Shown here: in pieces, positions 7,426 to 16,998 of the stretch | Layout of the letters: the number at the start of each line of letters is the position of its first letter | Numbering within the stretch: position 1 is the stretch's first letter | NCBI RefSeq assembly: GCF_900101455.1 | Contig: NZ_FMZJ01000012.1 | Coordinates: 1-64,000 of the forward strand | From: Sphingomonas sp. YR710 | GTDB lineage: Bacteria > Pseudomonadota > Alphaproteobacteria > Sphingomonadales > Sphingomonadaceae | DNA: 64,000 bases | Direction: 5' to 3' | The notes under the pieces: model-generated | The model's input: only the letters and a program-made list of their open reading frames with translations | The model's database searches: none | What the model was told of the DNA's origin: nothing | Position numbers and translations under genes: made by a program

Positions 7426-9201
7426 TCAATGGATAAGGATGGCGTTCCTGCCGAGGCTTTTTGCGCGGTACAGGGCCTCGTCAGCCTTCTTTATCGCGAT
7501 GGTCAACGAGACGGTGGTGGGGGGCAGTACCCACCCGCCAACGCTGGCCGAACATTCGTAGGTGCATTCCTCATATTCGGTCCCCTCTTCCGCCGCGGGT
7601 TGCAGGCGATAGGGACGTGACAGCGATGCGCAAATATCATTTGCGATACGCTCCGCGGCCTCCCTGGCATCGGCATTGTCGGTTGTGGATCCGCTGATCA
7701 GGACGATGAATTCGTCACCACCCAGACGAAAGACCAACTTCGTATTTCCAACGCAGGCCCGCAGCCGATCGGCAACTTCGATGAGGAGGAGGTCGCCATA
7801 GATGTGACCGAACTTGTCGTTGATCGCCTTGAAGCGATCGAGGTCGATGAGCAGAAGCGCGGCCAGTGTCGAACGGGCCGGTTGATCGGTCATCATGCCA
7901 TCGTAGCGGCTTTCAAGTGCACGCCGGTTGGGGAGCAGCGTCAGAGGATCATGGAGCGCTGCGATCTGGGCGTCGTCGAGTTTGCGTGCGCGATCGGTAA
8001 TGTCCATGCACGAAATCAGCGTGCCACCGGCTTCCAGAGGGATGCACTCAAACTCCATCACGCGATTCTGGAATGTCTTGCGCTCGAAGCGGAGATGTTG
8101 CCGACGATTGATATGTTCGATGCATAGTGTGACGAACGCCTCCACCGAATGTTTCGGAAAATCCCCGCGCGCATGCAGGTAACGCGCAAGATCGTCGAAC
8201 TTGTCCTTGCCGGGCGTGAACTCGTCTTCGCGACCGATCTGGTGGATCTCGTAGAAGCGCTGGTTAACGCCAATCAGCCGACGGTCGGCATCGAACATGG
8301 CAAGCGCGGTCGGGCTCGCATCGATAACCGATTGGAGATAGCGGCCATGGTGAAGCAGTTGTTCTTCCAGCCGCTTGCGGTCGGTAATGTCATAGAGCGC
8401 GACAAGCAGCAGTCCGTCCGTGGTCGGCTCCACTGGCGTGGCGGTTGCAACGACCGTTCGATAGGAACCATCCTTCGCGCGAATGCTGATTTCCATCGGA
8501 CGAAAGGCGGTGCCCGATGCGGTTGCTTCGATGAGGCGCGAACGCCATTCGTCCTGAATTCGGAGCCGGCAATCCGGATCGGGATGCGCGAGCGGCCACC
8601 AATGATCGAACGTGGGTATTTCGGACAACTGATAGCCGAACGCACGACAGAACGCCGCGTTCAGATAGATGACACGACCTTGTTGATCATTGAGGACAAG
8701 TGGTAGCGGGGAAGCCTCGATGGTAGCCGTCAGGCGGCGTTCGCTTTCGCGGAGCGCAATTTCCTGGCAGACCATTTCGGTAACGTCCTGCGTCGTTCCG
8801 ACAATGCGCCAATGGCCCTCATCATGCCGATCGACCCTGCCCATCACGCGGAAATGGCGGATGCTCCCATCTCGTCGAATTACCCGATGTTGAACATCCA
8901 ATCGCGACGCCGCTTTTATGGCCGTGCGGAATGCCGAATCCAAAAGCGGACGATCGTCGGGATGAACGCGATCGGCATAGCGGTATCGATCGAAGGAACC
9001 ATTGTCTTCGAACTCGAACAGCTCAAGCATTCCCTCGCTGCAGACGAGTTCCAGCGTGTCTCCATCCAATTGCCAGAAGCCGATCCGCGCAATGCCCTGG
9101 GCATCCTTCAGCAGGGCATCCGTTCGCTTCAACATCTGTTGCTTGTTCTTGCGTTTCGGCCTGCGGTCAATATCCGCCTTCTGCATCATCTGGCCGAACA
9201 T
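7426..9201 (-). CDS. Diguanylate cyclase with three PAS domains
   Basis: Probable c-di-GMP synthase. The order is three PAS-type sensor domains (roughly residues 30-145, 155-270 and 285-395, the last reading SVIDASPTALAMFDADRRL) and a GGDEF domain from about residue 405 with an intact RLGGDEF active site. There is no membrane segment, so it is a cytosolic sensor. The autoinhibitory I-site RxxD expected five residues before the motif is absent (GNTK instead). The GGDEF domain also holds an unusual acidic and cysteine-containing insertion (EEGTEYEECTYEC). The start is uncertain: ATG 9201 is used here; a TTG at 9213 is also possible. Confidence 0.85.
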   Translation of the reverse strand: MFGQMMQKADIDRRPKRKNKQQMLKRTDALLKDAQGIARIGFWQLDGDTLELVCSEGMLELFEFEDNGSFDRYRYADRVHPDDRPLLDSAFRTAIKAASRLDVQHRVIRRDGSIRHFRVMGRVDRHDEGHWRIVGTTQDVTEMVCQEIALRESERRLTATIEASPLPLVLNDQQGRVIYLNAAFCRAFGYQLSEIPTFDHWWPLAHPDPDCRLRIQDEWRSRLIEATASGTAFRPMEISIRAKDGSYRTVVATATPVEPTTDGLLLVALYDITDRKRLEEQLLHHGRYLQSVIDASPTALAMFDADRRLIGVNQRFYEIHQIGREDEFTPGKDKFDDLARYLHARGDFPKHSVEAFVTLCIEHINRRQHLRFERKTFQNRVMEFECIPLEAGGTLISCMDITDRARKLDDAQIAALHDPLTLLPNRRALESRYDGMMTDQPARSTLAALLLIDLDRFKAINDKFGHIYGDLLLIEVADRLRACVGNTKLVFRLGGDEFIVLISGSTTDNADAREAAERIANDICASLSRPYRLQPAAEEGTEYEECTYECSASVGGWVLPPTTVSLTIAIKKADEALYRAKSLGRNAILIH

Positions 9202-9396
9202 CTTTCGCGGCAAGACGGTTTGCGCCGCGATGAGGAAGGCGGTGACCGAATACCAGCATCATTTTCGATCGCGGAGCCGGGATTCCTGTGCTGAGTCGTC
9301 ACGCCAAACTTCCCGCCGATATCGCCCGCTCACGGGTTTGCTACTCTGATGTAAACATAGAATGTTAACTTAGCCCTATCGGTGCCACGTTGACCT

Positions 9397-9945
9397 TCAT
9401 CGTGGCAATGCGATTATCGTGCCTGGTTCGGGAATGAAACGCATCGCCTCGGTCAGCGGGCGCCGCGCCCTGCAGGCTTGCAGCGAGGCGATCGGGCCGC
9501 CATGGCTGACGACGATGACCGTGCCGTTGGCCGGCAAGTCGGCGAAAGCCGCCGCTACCCGGCCGGCCAGATCGGCGCCGGATTCGCCGCCGCCGGGCCG
9601 ATAGTCGTCCGGATCGTGCATCATCCGGTTCATCTCGTCACCCGTCTGGCGCCAGATCGCGTTCCAGCTGTGGCCTTCCCAGCTGCCGAAGTCACGCTCC
9701 CGCCATCGCGCATCGGTGACCGGCGTAATGCCGTGGCGACGCGCGATCAGGGTGGCCAGCATGCTCGCCCGCCTGAGGCCGGAATGGATCACGGCAGACA
9801 CGTTCTCGCGCGCCAGTTCAGCAGCGAGACGCTGCGCATGCCGCCGGCCTTCGATGCTGAGTCCGGCATCGCTGATGCCGTAGCAGATTCCGTGCCATCG
9901 CTTCGCGACGGCGGTGTGGCGGATGAGCAAGATCCGGGCGGTCAC
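9397..9945 (-). CDS. cobC: Alpha-ribazole phosphatase (histidine phosphatase family)
   Basis: Removes the phosphate from alpha-ribazole phosphate or adenosylcobalamin phosphate at the end of nucleotide-loop assembly. The 182-residue protein has the phosphohistidine motif LIRHTA near the N-terminus (a variant of RHG), the second basic cluster in RRASMLA, the acidic RERDFGSWEG segment and the late histidine in VVSHGG. It starts at GTG 9945 and overlaps the cobS stop by four bases (GTGA). It is the last gene of the riboswitch operon. The role is inferred from family plus position, since histidine phosphatases are functionally diverse. Confidence 0.83.
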   Translation of the reverse strand: MTARILLIRHTAVAKRWHGICYGISDAGLSIEGRRHAQRLAAELARENVSAVIHSGLRRASMLATLIARRHGITPVTDARWRERDFGSWEGHSWNAIWRQTGDEMNRMMHDPDDYRPGGGESGADLAGRVAAAFADLPANGTVIVVSHGGPIASLQACRARRPLTEAMRFIPEPGTIIALPR

Positions 9946-10718
9946 GACGCTGTGGCGGCCAGCAGCAGCCCGATCTGCCCGGCATAAGCCGCGAAACCCA
10001 GACAGTCGCCGGTGCAGCCGCCGATCCGCCGGATCAGCAGACCGCGAAACCACCAGATGAAGAAGATGGCGGTGACGGTCGCCATCGCCATCGCCATCGG
10101 CATGCGGACCGCAAAACAGGCGAGGCCCGGCAGCGCGGTCAGTATCGCCAGCAATATCGTCCGCAGGCCGACATTGGCGGCAATGTCCTTGGCGATGCCG
10201 GTGCCGGCCGGCGCGGGCGCAACCAGCGCCATCACCGCCACCGGCATCAGCCGGCCAAAGGTCGCGGACGCGATCAGCGCGGGGGCGATCAGCGGTGCCG
10301 GCAAGGCGATCAGCAGGGCCGCCCGCAAGGCCACGGCCAGCCCCAGCCCCAGCGCGCCATAGCTGCCGATCCGGCTGTCCTTCATGATCCGCCGGACAGC
10401 CTCGGCATCCCATCCGCCGCCGAACGCATCGCAGAAATCGGCAACGGCATCTTCATGGAAGGCACCGGTCAGCCGCGCTTCGACGATCAGGCCGATCAGC
10501 ACCGCGACGATGCGCGGCCAGAGCAGGCCCGACAACAGGATGAAGCCGGCGGTGATCGTCCCGATCAGCGCGCCGACGAGCGGGAACCAGCCTACGCTTC
10601 TGCTCAGCGCACGTTGGGCCGTATCGGGATCGAGGCGAGCGGTGGCGGGGACGGGGATGCGGGTCAGGAACTGGATCGCCATTGCCGGCGGCGCCCACCA
10701 TGGCGGCTCAGTCGGCAC
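9942..10718 (-). CDS. cobS: Adenosylcobinamide-GDP ribazoletransferase
   Basis: Integral membrane enzyme that joins adenosylcobinamide-GDP to alpha-ribazole, the final joining step of cobalamin synthesis. The protein has the AIQFLTRIPVP opening helix, the DAFGGGWD segment, the diagnostic IMKDSRIGSYG motif and several hydrophobic helices. The start is uncertain. GTG 10718, overlapping the cobT end, is preferred because it keeps the WWAPPAM residues that match the first helix of the family; ATG 10682 would remove 12 residues. It lies between cobT and cobC in the leftward operon. Confidence 0.9.
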   Translation of the reverse strand: MPTEPPWWAPPAMAIQFLTRIPVPATARLDPDTAQRALSRSVGWFPLVGALIGTITAGFILLSGLLWPRIVAVLIGLIVEARLTGAFHEDAVADFCDAFGGGWDAEAVRRIMKDSRIGSYGALGLGLAVALRAALLIALPAPLIAPALIASATFGRLMPVAVMALVAPAPAGTGIAKDIAANVGLRTILLAILTALPGLACFAVRMPMAMAMATVTAIFFIWWFRGLLIRRIGGCTGDCLGFAAYAGQIGLLLAATAS

Positions 10719-11727
10719 GGCCCAGCCCAAGTTCGGAGAGCGAGATAACATCCGACAGCAATGCCGCGGCGCTGTCGAGCAACGGTAGCGCGACCAGCGC
10801 GCCGGTTCCCTCGCCCAGCCGCATGTCCCATTCCAGAAGCGGGGTCAGCCCGAGCTGGTTCAGCGCGGCCATATGGCCCGGCTCGGCCGATCGGTGCGCG
10901 GCGATCATCGCGCGCTTTGTGCCCGGGGATAGTCGTTCGGCGACCAGCGCGGCGGCGGTGGCGACGAAGCCATCGAGCAATATCGTGATCTTCGCTTCGG
11001 CGGCGGCGGCGAAAAAACCGGCCATCGCGACGATCTCGAAACCCGATACCGCCGCGATCGCGGCGCGCGGATCGGCGTCGAGCCGCCCCCCCAGGCGGGC
11101 CACGGCCTCCGCCACGACCCGTCTTTTGCTGGCGATGGTCGCGTCGTCGGCTCCGGCACCCGGCCCGATCGCGGCATTAGCGGGAATGCCGGCCAGCAAC
11201 GCGGTCAGGCATGCGGCCGGCGTCGTGTTGCCGATCCCCATCTCGCCGGCGATCACGATGGCAAAGCCCCCGTCGGCGGCGTGCTTCGCCTCATCGGCCC
11301 CCACCGCCCAGGCCGCATCGAAATCGGCGATGCTCATGGCGGGGCCGTTTGCCAGATCCTGTGTGCCGTCCGCGATCCGCGCCGCACGGAACCAGCCCGG
11401 CGCATTGCCGGCAAGTGGCGATGCCACGCCGACGTCCACCAGCCGCAGGTCGCAATTCTGTGCGGCGGCGAGCGCGTTGCTGGTTGCGCGCCCGGCGGCG
11501 ATCGTATCGACCATCGAGGCCGTCACCGCAGCGGGCCAGGCCGAAACGCCTTGTGCGATCACGCCATGATCGCCGGCGAACAACACGAGCCGGCGTGGCC
11601 TGGTGACCGGATCGAGCCGTTGCTGGACGGCCGCGAGCTTCGCCGCGAGACTTTCCAGCTTGCCGAGGCTGCGGCGGGGCTTGGCGAGGCCATCCAGATG
11701 GGCCCAGATGCTGCTGTCGTCGATCAT
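10708..11727 (-). CDS. cobT: Nicotinate-nucleotide-dimethylbenzimidazole phosphoribosyltransferase
   Basis: Activates dimethylbenzimidazole to alpha-ribazole phosphate, the lower ligand of cobalamin. The 339-residue length is normal. Visible signatures are [10 protein letters not shown] near residue 50, the glycine-rich GEMGIGNTT at about 165, and the catalytic glutamate in MRLGEGTGA near the C-terminus. It starts at ATG 11727, sharing ATGA with the cobQ stop, so translation is coupled to cobQ. Confidence 0.95.
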   Translation of the reverse strand: MIDDSSIWAHLDGLAKPRRSLGKLESLAAKLAAVQQRLDPVTRPRRLVLFAGDHGVIAQGVSAWPAAVTASMVDTIAAGRATSNALAAAQNCDLRLVDVGVASPLAGNAPGWFRAARIADGTQDLANGPAMSIADFDAAWAVGADEAKHAADGGFAIVIAGEMGIGNTTPAACLTALLAGIPANAAIGPGAGADDATIASKRRVVAEAVARLGGRLDADPRAAIAAVSGFEIVAMAGFFAAAAEAKITILLDGFVATAAALVAERLSPGTKRAMIAAHRSAEPGHMAALNQLGLTPLLEWDMRLGEGTGALVALPLLDSAAALLSDVISLSELGLGRAD

Positions 11728-13178
11728 GATGCCGTTCCTGCAATGGCGAGAAATGTTGCGGTGTCGATCACTTCGGCCAGCGCCGCCGCCAGCCGGTCGA
11801 GCGCGGCGTCGACGCGATATGCCTGATCGACGCCGTCCGATGCGGCGCCGATCCGCGCCAGCCAGGCCGCGCGCTGCGCCGACCGGTTGAACAGCCCGTG
11901 GACATAGCAGCCGGCGATCCGTTCATCCGCGCTCAGCGCCCCGTCCGCGCTGCCGTCGGCAAAGCGGAGCAGGGGGCGGGTGCCCGTCGCGGTGGTCCGG
12001 CCCGAATGGATCTCGTAACCGCTGAAGCCGATGCCGTCGGCCAGGCTGATGCCCTCGATCTCGGTCACTCTCTTGTCGCCGGTCAGGACAGTCTCGGCCG
12101 GCAGCAGTCCCAGCCCGTCGACGGTCTGCGGCGGCCCTTCGATACCGCCGGGGTCGGCGATCCGGGTGCCGAGCATCTGATAGCCCCCGCAAATGCCGAG
12201 CACTCGTCCACCGCGCCGGACATGCGCTGCCAGATCGATATCCCAGCCCTGCGCGCGCAGGAAGCCCAGATCGGCGATCGTCGCCTTGGTGCCGGGCAGG
12301 ATCACCAGAGCGGCGTCGGCCGGAAGCGGCTGGCCCGGCGGGACCATTTTCAGGCGCACCTGCGGCTCGTGCAGCAGCGGATCGAAATCGTCGAAATTGG
12401 CGATCCGCGACAGCATCGGCACCGCGATCGTCACCGCGCCGTCGCCGCTCTGCTGCTGATCGAGCACCACCGCATCCTCAGCTGGCAGCGAGCGGGCCGC
12501 GGCAAGCCATGGCACCACCCCCAGTCCGGGCCAGCCGGTGCGGCGTGCGATCTCGGCATAGCCATCGTCGAACAGCGCGATATCGCCGCGAAACTTGTTG
12601 ATCAGGAAGCCGCGGATCATTGCCGCATCCTCAGGCTCGATCACCGCCCTGGTGCCGACGATCGACGCGATCACCCCGCCGCGATCGATATCGCCGACCA
12701 GCACCACCGGCACCCCCGCCGCGCGCGCAAAGCCCATATTGGCGATGTCGCCTCGCCGCAGGTTGATCTCGGCGGGGCTGCCGGCGCCTTCGACGATCAC
12801 CAGATCGGCTTGCTCGCGCAACCGCGCATAGGATGCGAGAACGGCGCCCAGCAACTCGCCCTTGCGGCCCTGATAATCGCCGGCGCCGAGATTGCCGCGC
12901 ACCTGCCCATGCACCACGATCTGCGCGCCGGTATCGGATTGCGGCTTGATCAGCACCGGATTCATGTCGACCGTCGCCGGCACGCGGCAGGCCAGTGCCT
13001 GCAGCGCCTGCGCGCGGCCGATCTCGCCGCCTTGCGCCACCGCGGCATTGTTCGACATATTCTGCGGCTTGAACGGCAATATCTTGAGCCCGCGATTGGC
13101 GAACAGCCGGCACAGCCCCGCGACCAGCACCGATTTGCCGACGTCCGATCCCGTACCCTGCAACATTATTGCAGCCAT
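11724..13178 (-). CDS. cobQ: Cobyric acid synthase (glutamine-hydrolysing)
   Basis: Amidates four side chains of adenosylcobyrinic acid a,c-diamide to give adenosylcobyric acid. The 484-residue protein has an N-terminal ATP-binding dethiobiotin-synthetase-like domain ([12 protein letters not shown], then [10 protein letters not shown]) and a C-terminal class I glutaminase domain with the nucleophile in [10 protein letters not shown] and the histidine in CYVHGLF. ATG 13178 overlaps the cbiB end by 13 bases. Its presence means the cell can begin from a,c-diamide-level corrinoids rather than only from cobinamide. Confidence 0.95.
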   Translation of the reverse strand: MAAIMLQGTGSDVGKSVLVAGLCRLFANRGLKILPFKPQNMSNNAAVAQGGEIGRAQALQALACRVPATVDMNPVLIKPQSDTGAQIVVHGQVRGNLGAGDYQGRKGELLGAVLASYARLREQADLVIVEGAGSPAEINLRRGDIANMGFARAAGVPVVLVGDIDRGGVIASIVGTRAVIEPEDAAMIRGFLINKFRGDIALFDDGYAEIARRTGWPGLGVVPWLAAARSLPAEDAVVLDQQQSGDGAVTIAVPMLSRIANFDDFDPLLHEPQVRLKMVPPGQPLPADAALVILPGTKATIADLGFLRAQGWDIDLAAHVRRGGRVLGICGGYQMLGTRIADPGGIEGPPQTVDGLGLLPAETVLTGDKRVTEIEGISLADGIGFSGYEIHSGRTTATGTRPLLRFADGSADGALSADERIAGCYVHGLFNRSAQRAAWLARIGAASDGVDQAYRVDAALDRLAAALAEVIDTATFLAIAGTAS

Positions 13179-14221
13179 GCGACGCCCCCTGTCATCAGCC
13201 ATAGCAGCAGGCACGCGCGCCGATAGACGGCGAGCGCGCGAGCCAGATCGTTCGCCTCGGGCGGGCTTCCGTCGCCGAGGATCGCGCGTTCGGCGGGTTC
13301 GCCATCATAGTTGACCGCGCCGCCCAGCTGCCGTTGCAGCACGCCCGCCATCGCGGCTTCGGGCCAGCCGCCGTTCGGCGAGGCATGGTGGCGAGCATCG
13401 CGCAGCATCACGCCCAGGCCACCCGCCCCGGCGATGCAGATCAGCAGGCCGGCGATGCGAGCCGGGATCAGGTTGACCAGATCGTCCGCGCGCGCCGACG
13501 CCCATCCGAAATCGCGGTAACGGGCATCGCGGTGGCCAACGATGCTGTCGGCGGTATTGATCGCCTTGCAGATCGCGAGGCCGGGCAGGCCGCCGATCAG
13601 GAACCAGAAAGCGGGTGCGACCACGCCGTCGCAGAAGCTTTCGGCCAGCGATTCGATCGCGGCGACGGCGATTCCGCTCTCGTCGAGCGCTTCGGTATCG
13701 CGGCCGACGATCATGGAGGCTGCGGTGCGGGCCTGTCCTAAAAATTCCTCCCCGGAACGGGGAGGGGGACCGGCGAAGCCGGTGGAGGGGACTGCGGAAC
13801 AACCGGGGGGCACCGGAGACCCCTCCACCACCCTTCGGGCGGTCCCCCTCCCCGAGACAAGCTCGGGGAGGAATTTGAGCGGGCGCAGCACGGCCGCGAC
13901 ATGGTCGTACAGGCTGCGCTGGGCGAGGCCGGTCGTGGCGATCAGAATGACGAAGATCGTGCCCCAGCCATGTCCGGCGATCGTTGCGATGGCCCAAGCC
14001 ATTCCACCCGATACCGTGACGAGCAGCAGAAGCAGTCCGATACCCGCAACCCGCTTTCGCGCAGGACGTCCGTGGTTCCAGTGCCGCTCACCCGTCTCGA
14101 TCAGCCGTCCGAACGCGATCACCGGATGGCCGACAAGACGCAACATCGCCATCGGATAGCCGATTACGGCCTCCAGCGGCAGGATCGCCACCAACTGCCC
14201 CGCCGTTCCGATCGCGATCAT
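13166..14221 (-). CDS. cbiB: Adenosylcobinamide-phosphate synthase, with palindromic element in frame
   Basis: Membrane protein that attaches aminopropanol phosphate to adenosylcobyric acid. Family signatures include [28 protein letters not shown] and [11 protein letters not shown], with several transmembrane helices. At 351 residues it is about 45 longer than expected. The excess is residues 116-160, encoded exactly by a 135-bp palindromic repeat between the conserved LRPL and the ARTAAS motif. Removing the element leaves a normal-looking protein. The insert is proline/glycine-rich and lies in a loop between a membrane segment and the catalytic region, so function may survive. The start shares ATGA with the upstream ATPase gene. 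Confidence 0.93.
   Translation of the reverse strand: MIAIGTAGQLVAILPLEAVIGYPMAMLRLVGHPVIAFGRLIETGERHWNHGRPARKRVAGIGLLLLLVTVSGGMAWAIATIAGHGWGTIFVILIATTGLAQRSLYDHVAAVLRPLKFLPELVSGRGTARRVVEGSPVPPGCSAVPSTGFAGPPPRSGEEFLGQARTAASMIVGRDTEALDESGIAVAAIESLAESFCDGVVAPAFWFLIGGLPGLAICKAINTADSIVGHRDARYRDFGWASARADDLVNLIPARIAGLLICIAGAGGLGVMLRDARHHASPNGGWPEAAMAGVLQRQLGGAVNYDGEPAERAILGDGSPPEANDLARALAVYRRACLLLWLMTGGVAWLQ
13742..13876. repeat. Palindromic element inserted in frame in cbiB
   Basis: The element is 135 bp, 45 codons exactly. Its ends are a 13-bp perfect inverted repeat (AAATTCCTCCCCG at 13742 and its complement ending at 13876). Secondary palindromes lie inside, including ACCGGCGAAGCCGGT. It has no stop in the cbiB frame. 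It matches the overall plan of the copy in cobD (outer CCTCCCC arms, inner GGAGGGG blocks, similar length). Confidence 0.85.
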
Positions 14222-15003
14222 CCGGTGCGTCGGATCGGGATGACGAACGCCTGCCCGTCGGCGGTGCGGCCGATATGCGTGGCTACGCCATAGGTTTCGG
14301 CGATGCGGGCTTCGGTCAGCACGTCGCTGGCGGGGCCGAAGGCGATGACCTTGCCTTCGCGCAGCATCAATATGTCGTCGGCGACTCGCGCCGCCTGGTT
14401 GAGATCATGCAGCACCACGATCACGCCGGCGCCATCGGCGGCGATGCCGCGCAGGCGATCGAGCACGTCGAGCTGGTGCGCGGGATCGAGGCTCGCCAGC
14501 GGCTCGTCGGCGAGCAGCCATTCGGGTTCCCCGGCCAGCACCCGCGCGAGCAGCACGCGCCCGCGCTCACCGCCCGACAGATGATTGACGCCGCGTGTCG
14601 CATAGGCCGTCACGTCGGTGGCTGCCATGGCCCGCGCGACCGCCTCGCGATCGGCGGGGGTTTCGCCCCAGCGGCCCTGATGCGGAAAGCGACCGAGGCC
14701 GACCAGGGTGGCAACATCGACATTCCAGTGCACATCGGCGCTTTGCGGGAGCAACCCGATCCGCTGCGCGCGCGTCCGACGATCGAGCGCGGCGATTGCT
14801 ATGCCATCGAGCTGCACCGTGCCCGCGTCGGGCAGGCGCAGCCCGGCCAGGCAATCGAGCAGGCTGCTTTTGCCGGCGCCGTTCGGACCGAGCACCACGG
14901 TCACGCGGCCGCGCGCAAAGGCCATACTCACCGTGTCGAGCACCCGGTTCTGCCCGAGCGTCAGCGACAGCCGATCAACCGCCAGTCCCAACTTCACGGT
15001 CAT
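14218..15003 (-). CDS. btuD: Cobalamin ABC importer, ATP-binding subunit
   Basis: Drives vitamin B12 uptake across the inner membrane with BtuC. The 261-residue FecE/BtuD-type ATPase has Walker A GPNGAGKSS near residue 40, signature LSGGERGRV, Walker B WLLADEPLASLD and the switch histidine in VVLHDLN. It overlaps both neighbours by ATGA (permease upstream, cbiB downstream), so stoichiometric translation is likely. The B12 assignment rests on the riboswitch and the surrounding btu/cob genes; the fold alone cannot distinguish it from iron-siderophore importers. Confidence 0.9.
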   Translation of the reverse strand: MTVKLGLAVDRLSLTLGQNRVLDTVSMAFARGRVTVVLGPNGAGKSSLLDCLAGLRLPDAGTVQLDGIAIAALDRRTRAQRIGLLPQSADVHWNVDVATLVGLGRFPHQGRWGETPADREAVARAMAATDVTAYATRGVNHLSGGERGRVLLARVLAGEPEWLLADEPLASLDPAHQLDVLDRLRGIAADGAGVIVVLHDLNQAARVADDILMLREGKVIAFGPASDVLTEARIAETYGVATHIGRTADGQAFVIPIRRTG

Positions 15004-15974
15004 GCCAGCGTCCTCCGCATGCGGATCATCAGGAACAGGAAGAAGGGGCCGCCGAGGATCGACATCGCAATGCCGAGCCGCAATTCGCTGACGGTCGGGG
15101 CCGCGCGGACGAGGCTGTCGGCGAGCAGCAGCAAAAGCGCGCCGCCCAGCGCCGACGGCAGCAGGATCGCCGAAGGCCGGTTGCCCGCGAGCGGCCGCAC
15201 CATATGGGGCACCATCAGCCCGACAAAGCCGATGATCCCGGCCGAGGCGACCGATGCGCCGACCGTCAGGCCAACGCCGAGCACGATCATCATCTGCAGT
15301 CGCCTCTGATCGACCCCCATCGATCGCGCGGCCTGCTCGCCGAGTGTCAGCGCGTCGAGCGAGCGGCCGGTGAATGCCAGGATCGCCGAACCCACTGCGA
15401 TGATCGGCAGCGCGAGCCGCACGTCATCCCAGCTCCGATCGGTCAGCGCGCCCATCAGCCAGGTCATGATTTCCGATGCCGCGAACGGCGTCGGTGCCAG
15501 GCTGATCGCGAGCGCGGTCATCGATCCGGTGATGCTCGACAGGATCATCCCCGCCAGCGTGAACAGGATCAGGCTGCCCGATCGCCCGGCGAGGAGCGCC
15601 AGCGCCGCCATCGACAGCGCCGCGCCCGCCAGGGCGAACAAGGGCAAGAGCAAAGCTGACGCCGCATAGCCGAAATAGAGCGACAGCACCGCGCCGAGCG
15701 CGGCACCCGAAGATACGCCGAACAGGCCGGGATCGGCGAGCGGATTACGCAGATAACCTTGCATTGCCGCCCCCGACAGGCCCAATGCGGCGCCGATCGT
15801 CAGCGCCAGCACGGTGCGGGGCAGGCGTAGTTCGGCGATGATCAGCCAGCGCGGATCGGCGAACGTCCAGGCGTTCCACGGTATCCACACCTTGCCCGCC
15901 GCGAGCGAAAAGCCGGTGGCGATCAGCAGGCAGGCGGCCAGAGCCATGTTGAGGCGGATCGCGGGAGCATTCAT
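15000..15974 (-). CDS. btuC: Cobalamin ABC importer, permease subunit (FecCD family)
   Basis: Polytopic inner-membrane permease of 324 residues with about ten hydrophobic helices. FecCD-family features are the RLPRTVLALTIGAALGLSG segment, LRNPLADPGLFGVSSGAALG, and the ATPase-coupling region ending in GFVGLMVPHMVR. Both ends overlap neighbours by ATGA (btuF and btuD). Substrate specificity is inferred from the operon. Confidence 0.92.
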   Translation of the reverse strand: MNAPAIRLNMALAACLLIATGFSLAAGKVWIPWNAWTFADPRWLIIAELRLPRTVLALTIGAALGLSGAAMQGYLRNPLADPGLFGVSSGAALGAVLSLYFGYAASALLLPLFALAGAALSMAALALLAGRSGSLILFTLAGMILSSITGSMTALAISLAPTPFAASEIMTWLMGALTDRSWDDVRLALPIIAVGSAILAFTGRSLDALTLGEQAARSMGVDQRRLQMMIVLGVGLTVGASVASAGIIGFVGLMVPHMVRPLAGNRPSAILLPSALGGALLLLLADSLVRAAPTVSELRLGIAMSILGGPFFLFLMIRMRRTLA

Positions 15975-16768
15975 GGTTGTCCCATCTCCTTGCGAATTTG
16001 CGTGAGACGCGCGAGCGCGTCGATAATGGTCGGCCCGCCGCAATTCATCAGGCGCGGAGGATAGGGACGAAATGTGATCCTGCCACCAAGCTTCTGCATG
16101 ACGGGGTGACCCAGCAGCCGGTCGCCGGTGCCGGCACCCAGCCCGACCGACAGCAGCAGCCGTGGAGGATTGGCCACCAGATATTCGAGCGGGAGGATAT
16201 CCCATTGCTTGAGGCCATAGCTGGCACTGAGATTGCGGAAGCCCGCGGTCTGCAGCAGCGTGTCCGCGAGTGTGCCCTTGCCGGGCACCAGCCCGCCGCC
16301 CTGCCAGATCAATGCCGGTACGGCACTCGGCCGGGCCGGGCGCGCGGCGACGACGGCGCCTTCCATTGCCGAAACCAGCCGCTCGCCGCGGTCGGGATGT
16401 CCCACCAGCCCTGCGATCGCGCGCACCTGTTCCTCGCTTTCGGCAATCGTTTCGGGAACGGGCAATTGTACCAGCCTGATCCCCATCTTCTCCAGCGAGT
16501 GGATGGTCGATGGCGATACGTGCTGGCCGGCGATCACGATGTCGGGGGACAGCGCCACCACCTCCTCGGCCGTGCCCGAGGTCGCCTTGTACCGCCGTGC
16601 GATATCGAGGGGGATCGAGGTCGAGGCGGCATTTTGCGAATAATGGCTGATGCCGGCGATCTGCGCCGGATCCGCCACCCGCACCAGCACGGCGTCGACG
16701 CAGGGGTTGATCGAAACGACGCGCGGCGCGGCGGCGAGGGGGGAGGATGCTACGCATATAAACGTCAT
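15971..16768 (-). CDS. btuF: Cobalamin-binding periplasmic protein, start altered by repeats
   Basis: Captures B12 in the periplasm for BtuCD. The mature region is a helical-backbone metal/B12 binding protein: APRVVSINPCVDAVLVRVADPAQIAG at the start, SPDIVIAGQ in the middle, and the GGRITFRPYPPRLMNCGGP segment near the end. The start is doubtful. ATG 16768 gives only a 14-residue leader (MTFICVASSPLAAA), short for a signal peptide. The frame stays open upstream through a 130-bp palindromic repeat to beyond 16960, so the native signal peptide has probably been replaced or truncated by repeat DNA. Translation could instead begin inside or before the repeat. Confidence 0.82.
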   Translation of the reverse strand: MTFICVASSPLAAAPRVVSINPCVDAVLVRVADPAQIAGISHYSQNAASTSIPLDIARRYKATSGTAEEVVALSPDIVIAGQHVSPSTIHSLEKMGIRLVQLPVPETIAESEEQVRAIAGLVGHPDRGERLVSAMEGAVVAARPARPSAVPALIWQGGGLVPGKGTLADTLLQTAGFRNLSASYGLKQWDILPLEYLVANPPRLLLSVGLGAGTGDRLLGHPVMQKLGGRITFRPYPPRLMNCGGPTIIDALARLTQIRKEMGQP

Positions 16769-16809
16769 TCCCGCGAACGCGCTGAATTTGCAGCGATCGC
16801 GTCCCCTTA

Positions 16810-16939
16810 AGCCTTCTCCCGCTTGCGGGAGAAGGTTTGGATGAGGGTCTTCTTCCTTCTTCCATTCAAATAGCGCGCGGAAGAAGAAAAGAAGACAGAA
16901 GACCCTCACCCAACCCTCTCCCGCAAGCGGGAGAGGGCT
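16810..16939. repeat. Palindromic element upstream of the btuF start
   Basis: The arms AGCCTTCTCCCGCTTGCGGG and their near-complement CCGCAAGCGGGAGAGGGCT lie about 130 bp apart, each with its own small hairpin, and are flanked inward by GATGAGGGTCTT / GAAGACCCTC. It lies between cobO and btuF and stays open in the btuF frame. The core between the arms is unlike the cbiB and cobD copies, so it is a related but distinct subfamily. Confidence 0.85.
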
Positions 16940-16998
16940 CAAGTCGGCGCTTACGCGCATTTGGAGGAAAGACGATGGATTGGGGGGCGGGAGCCGGC

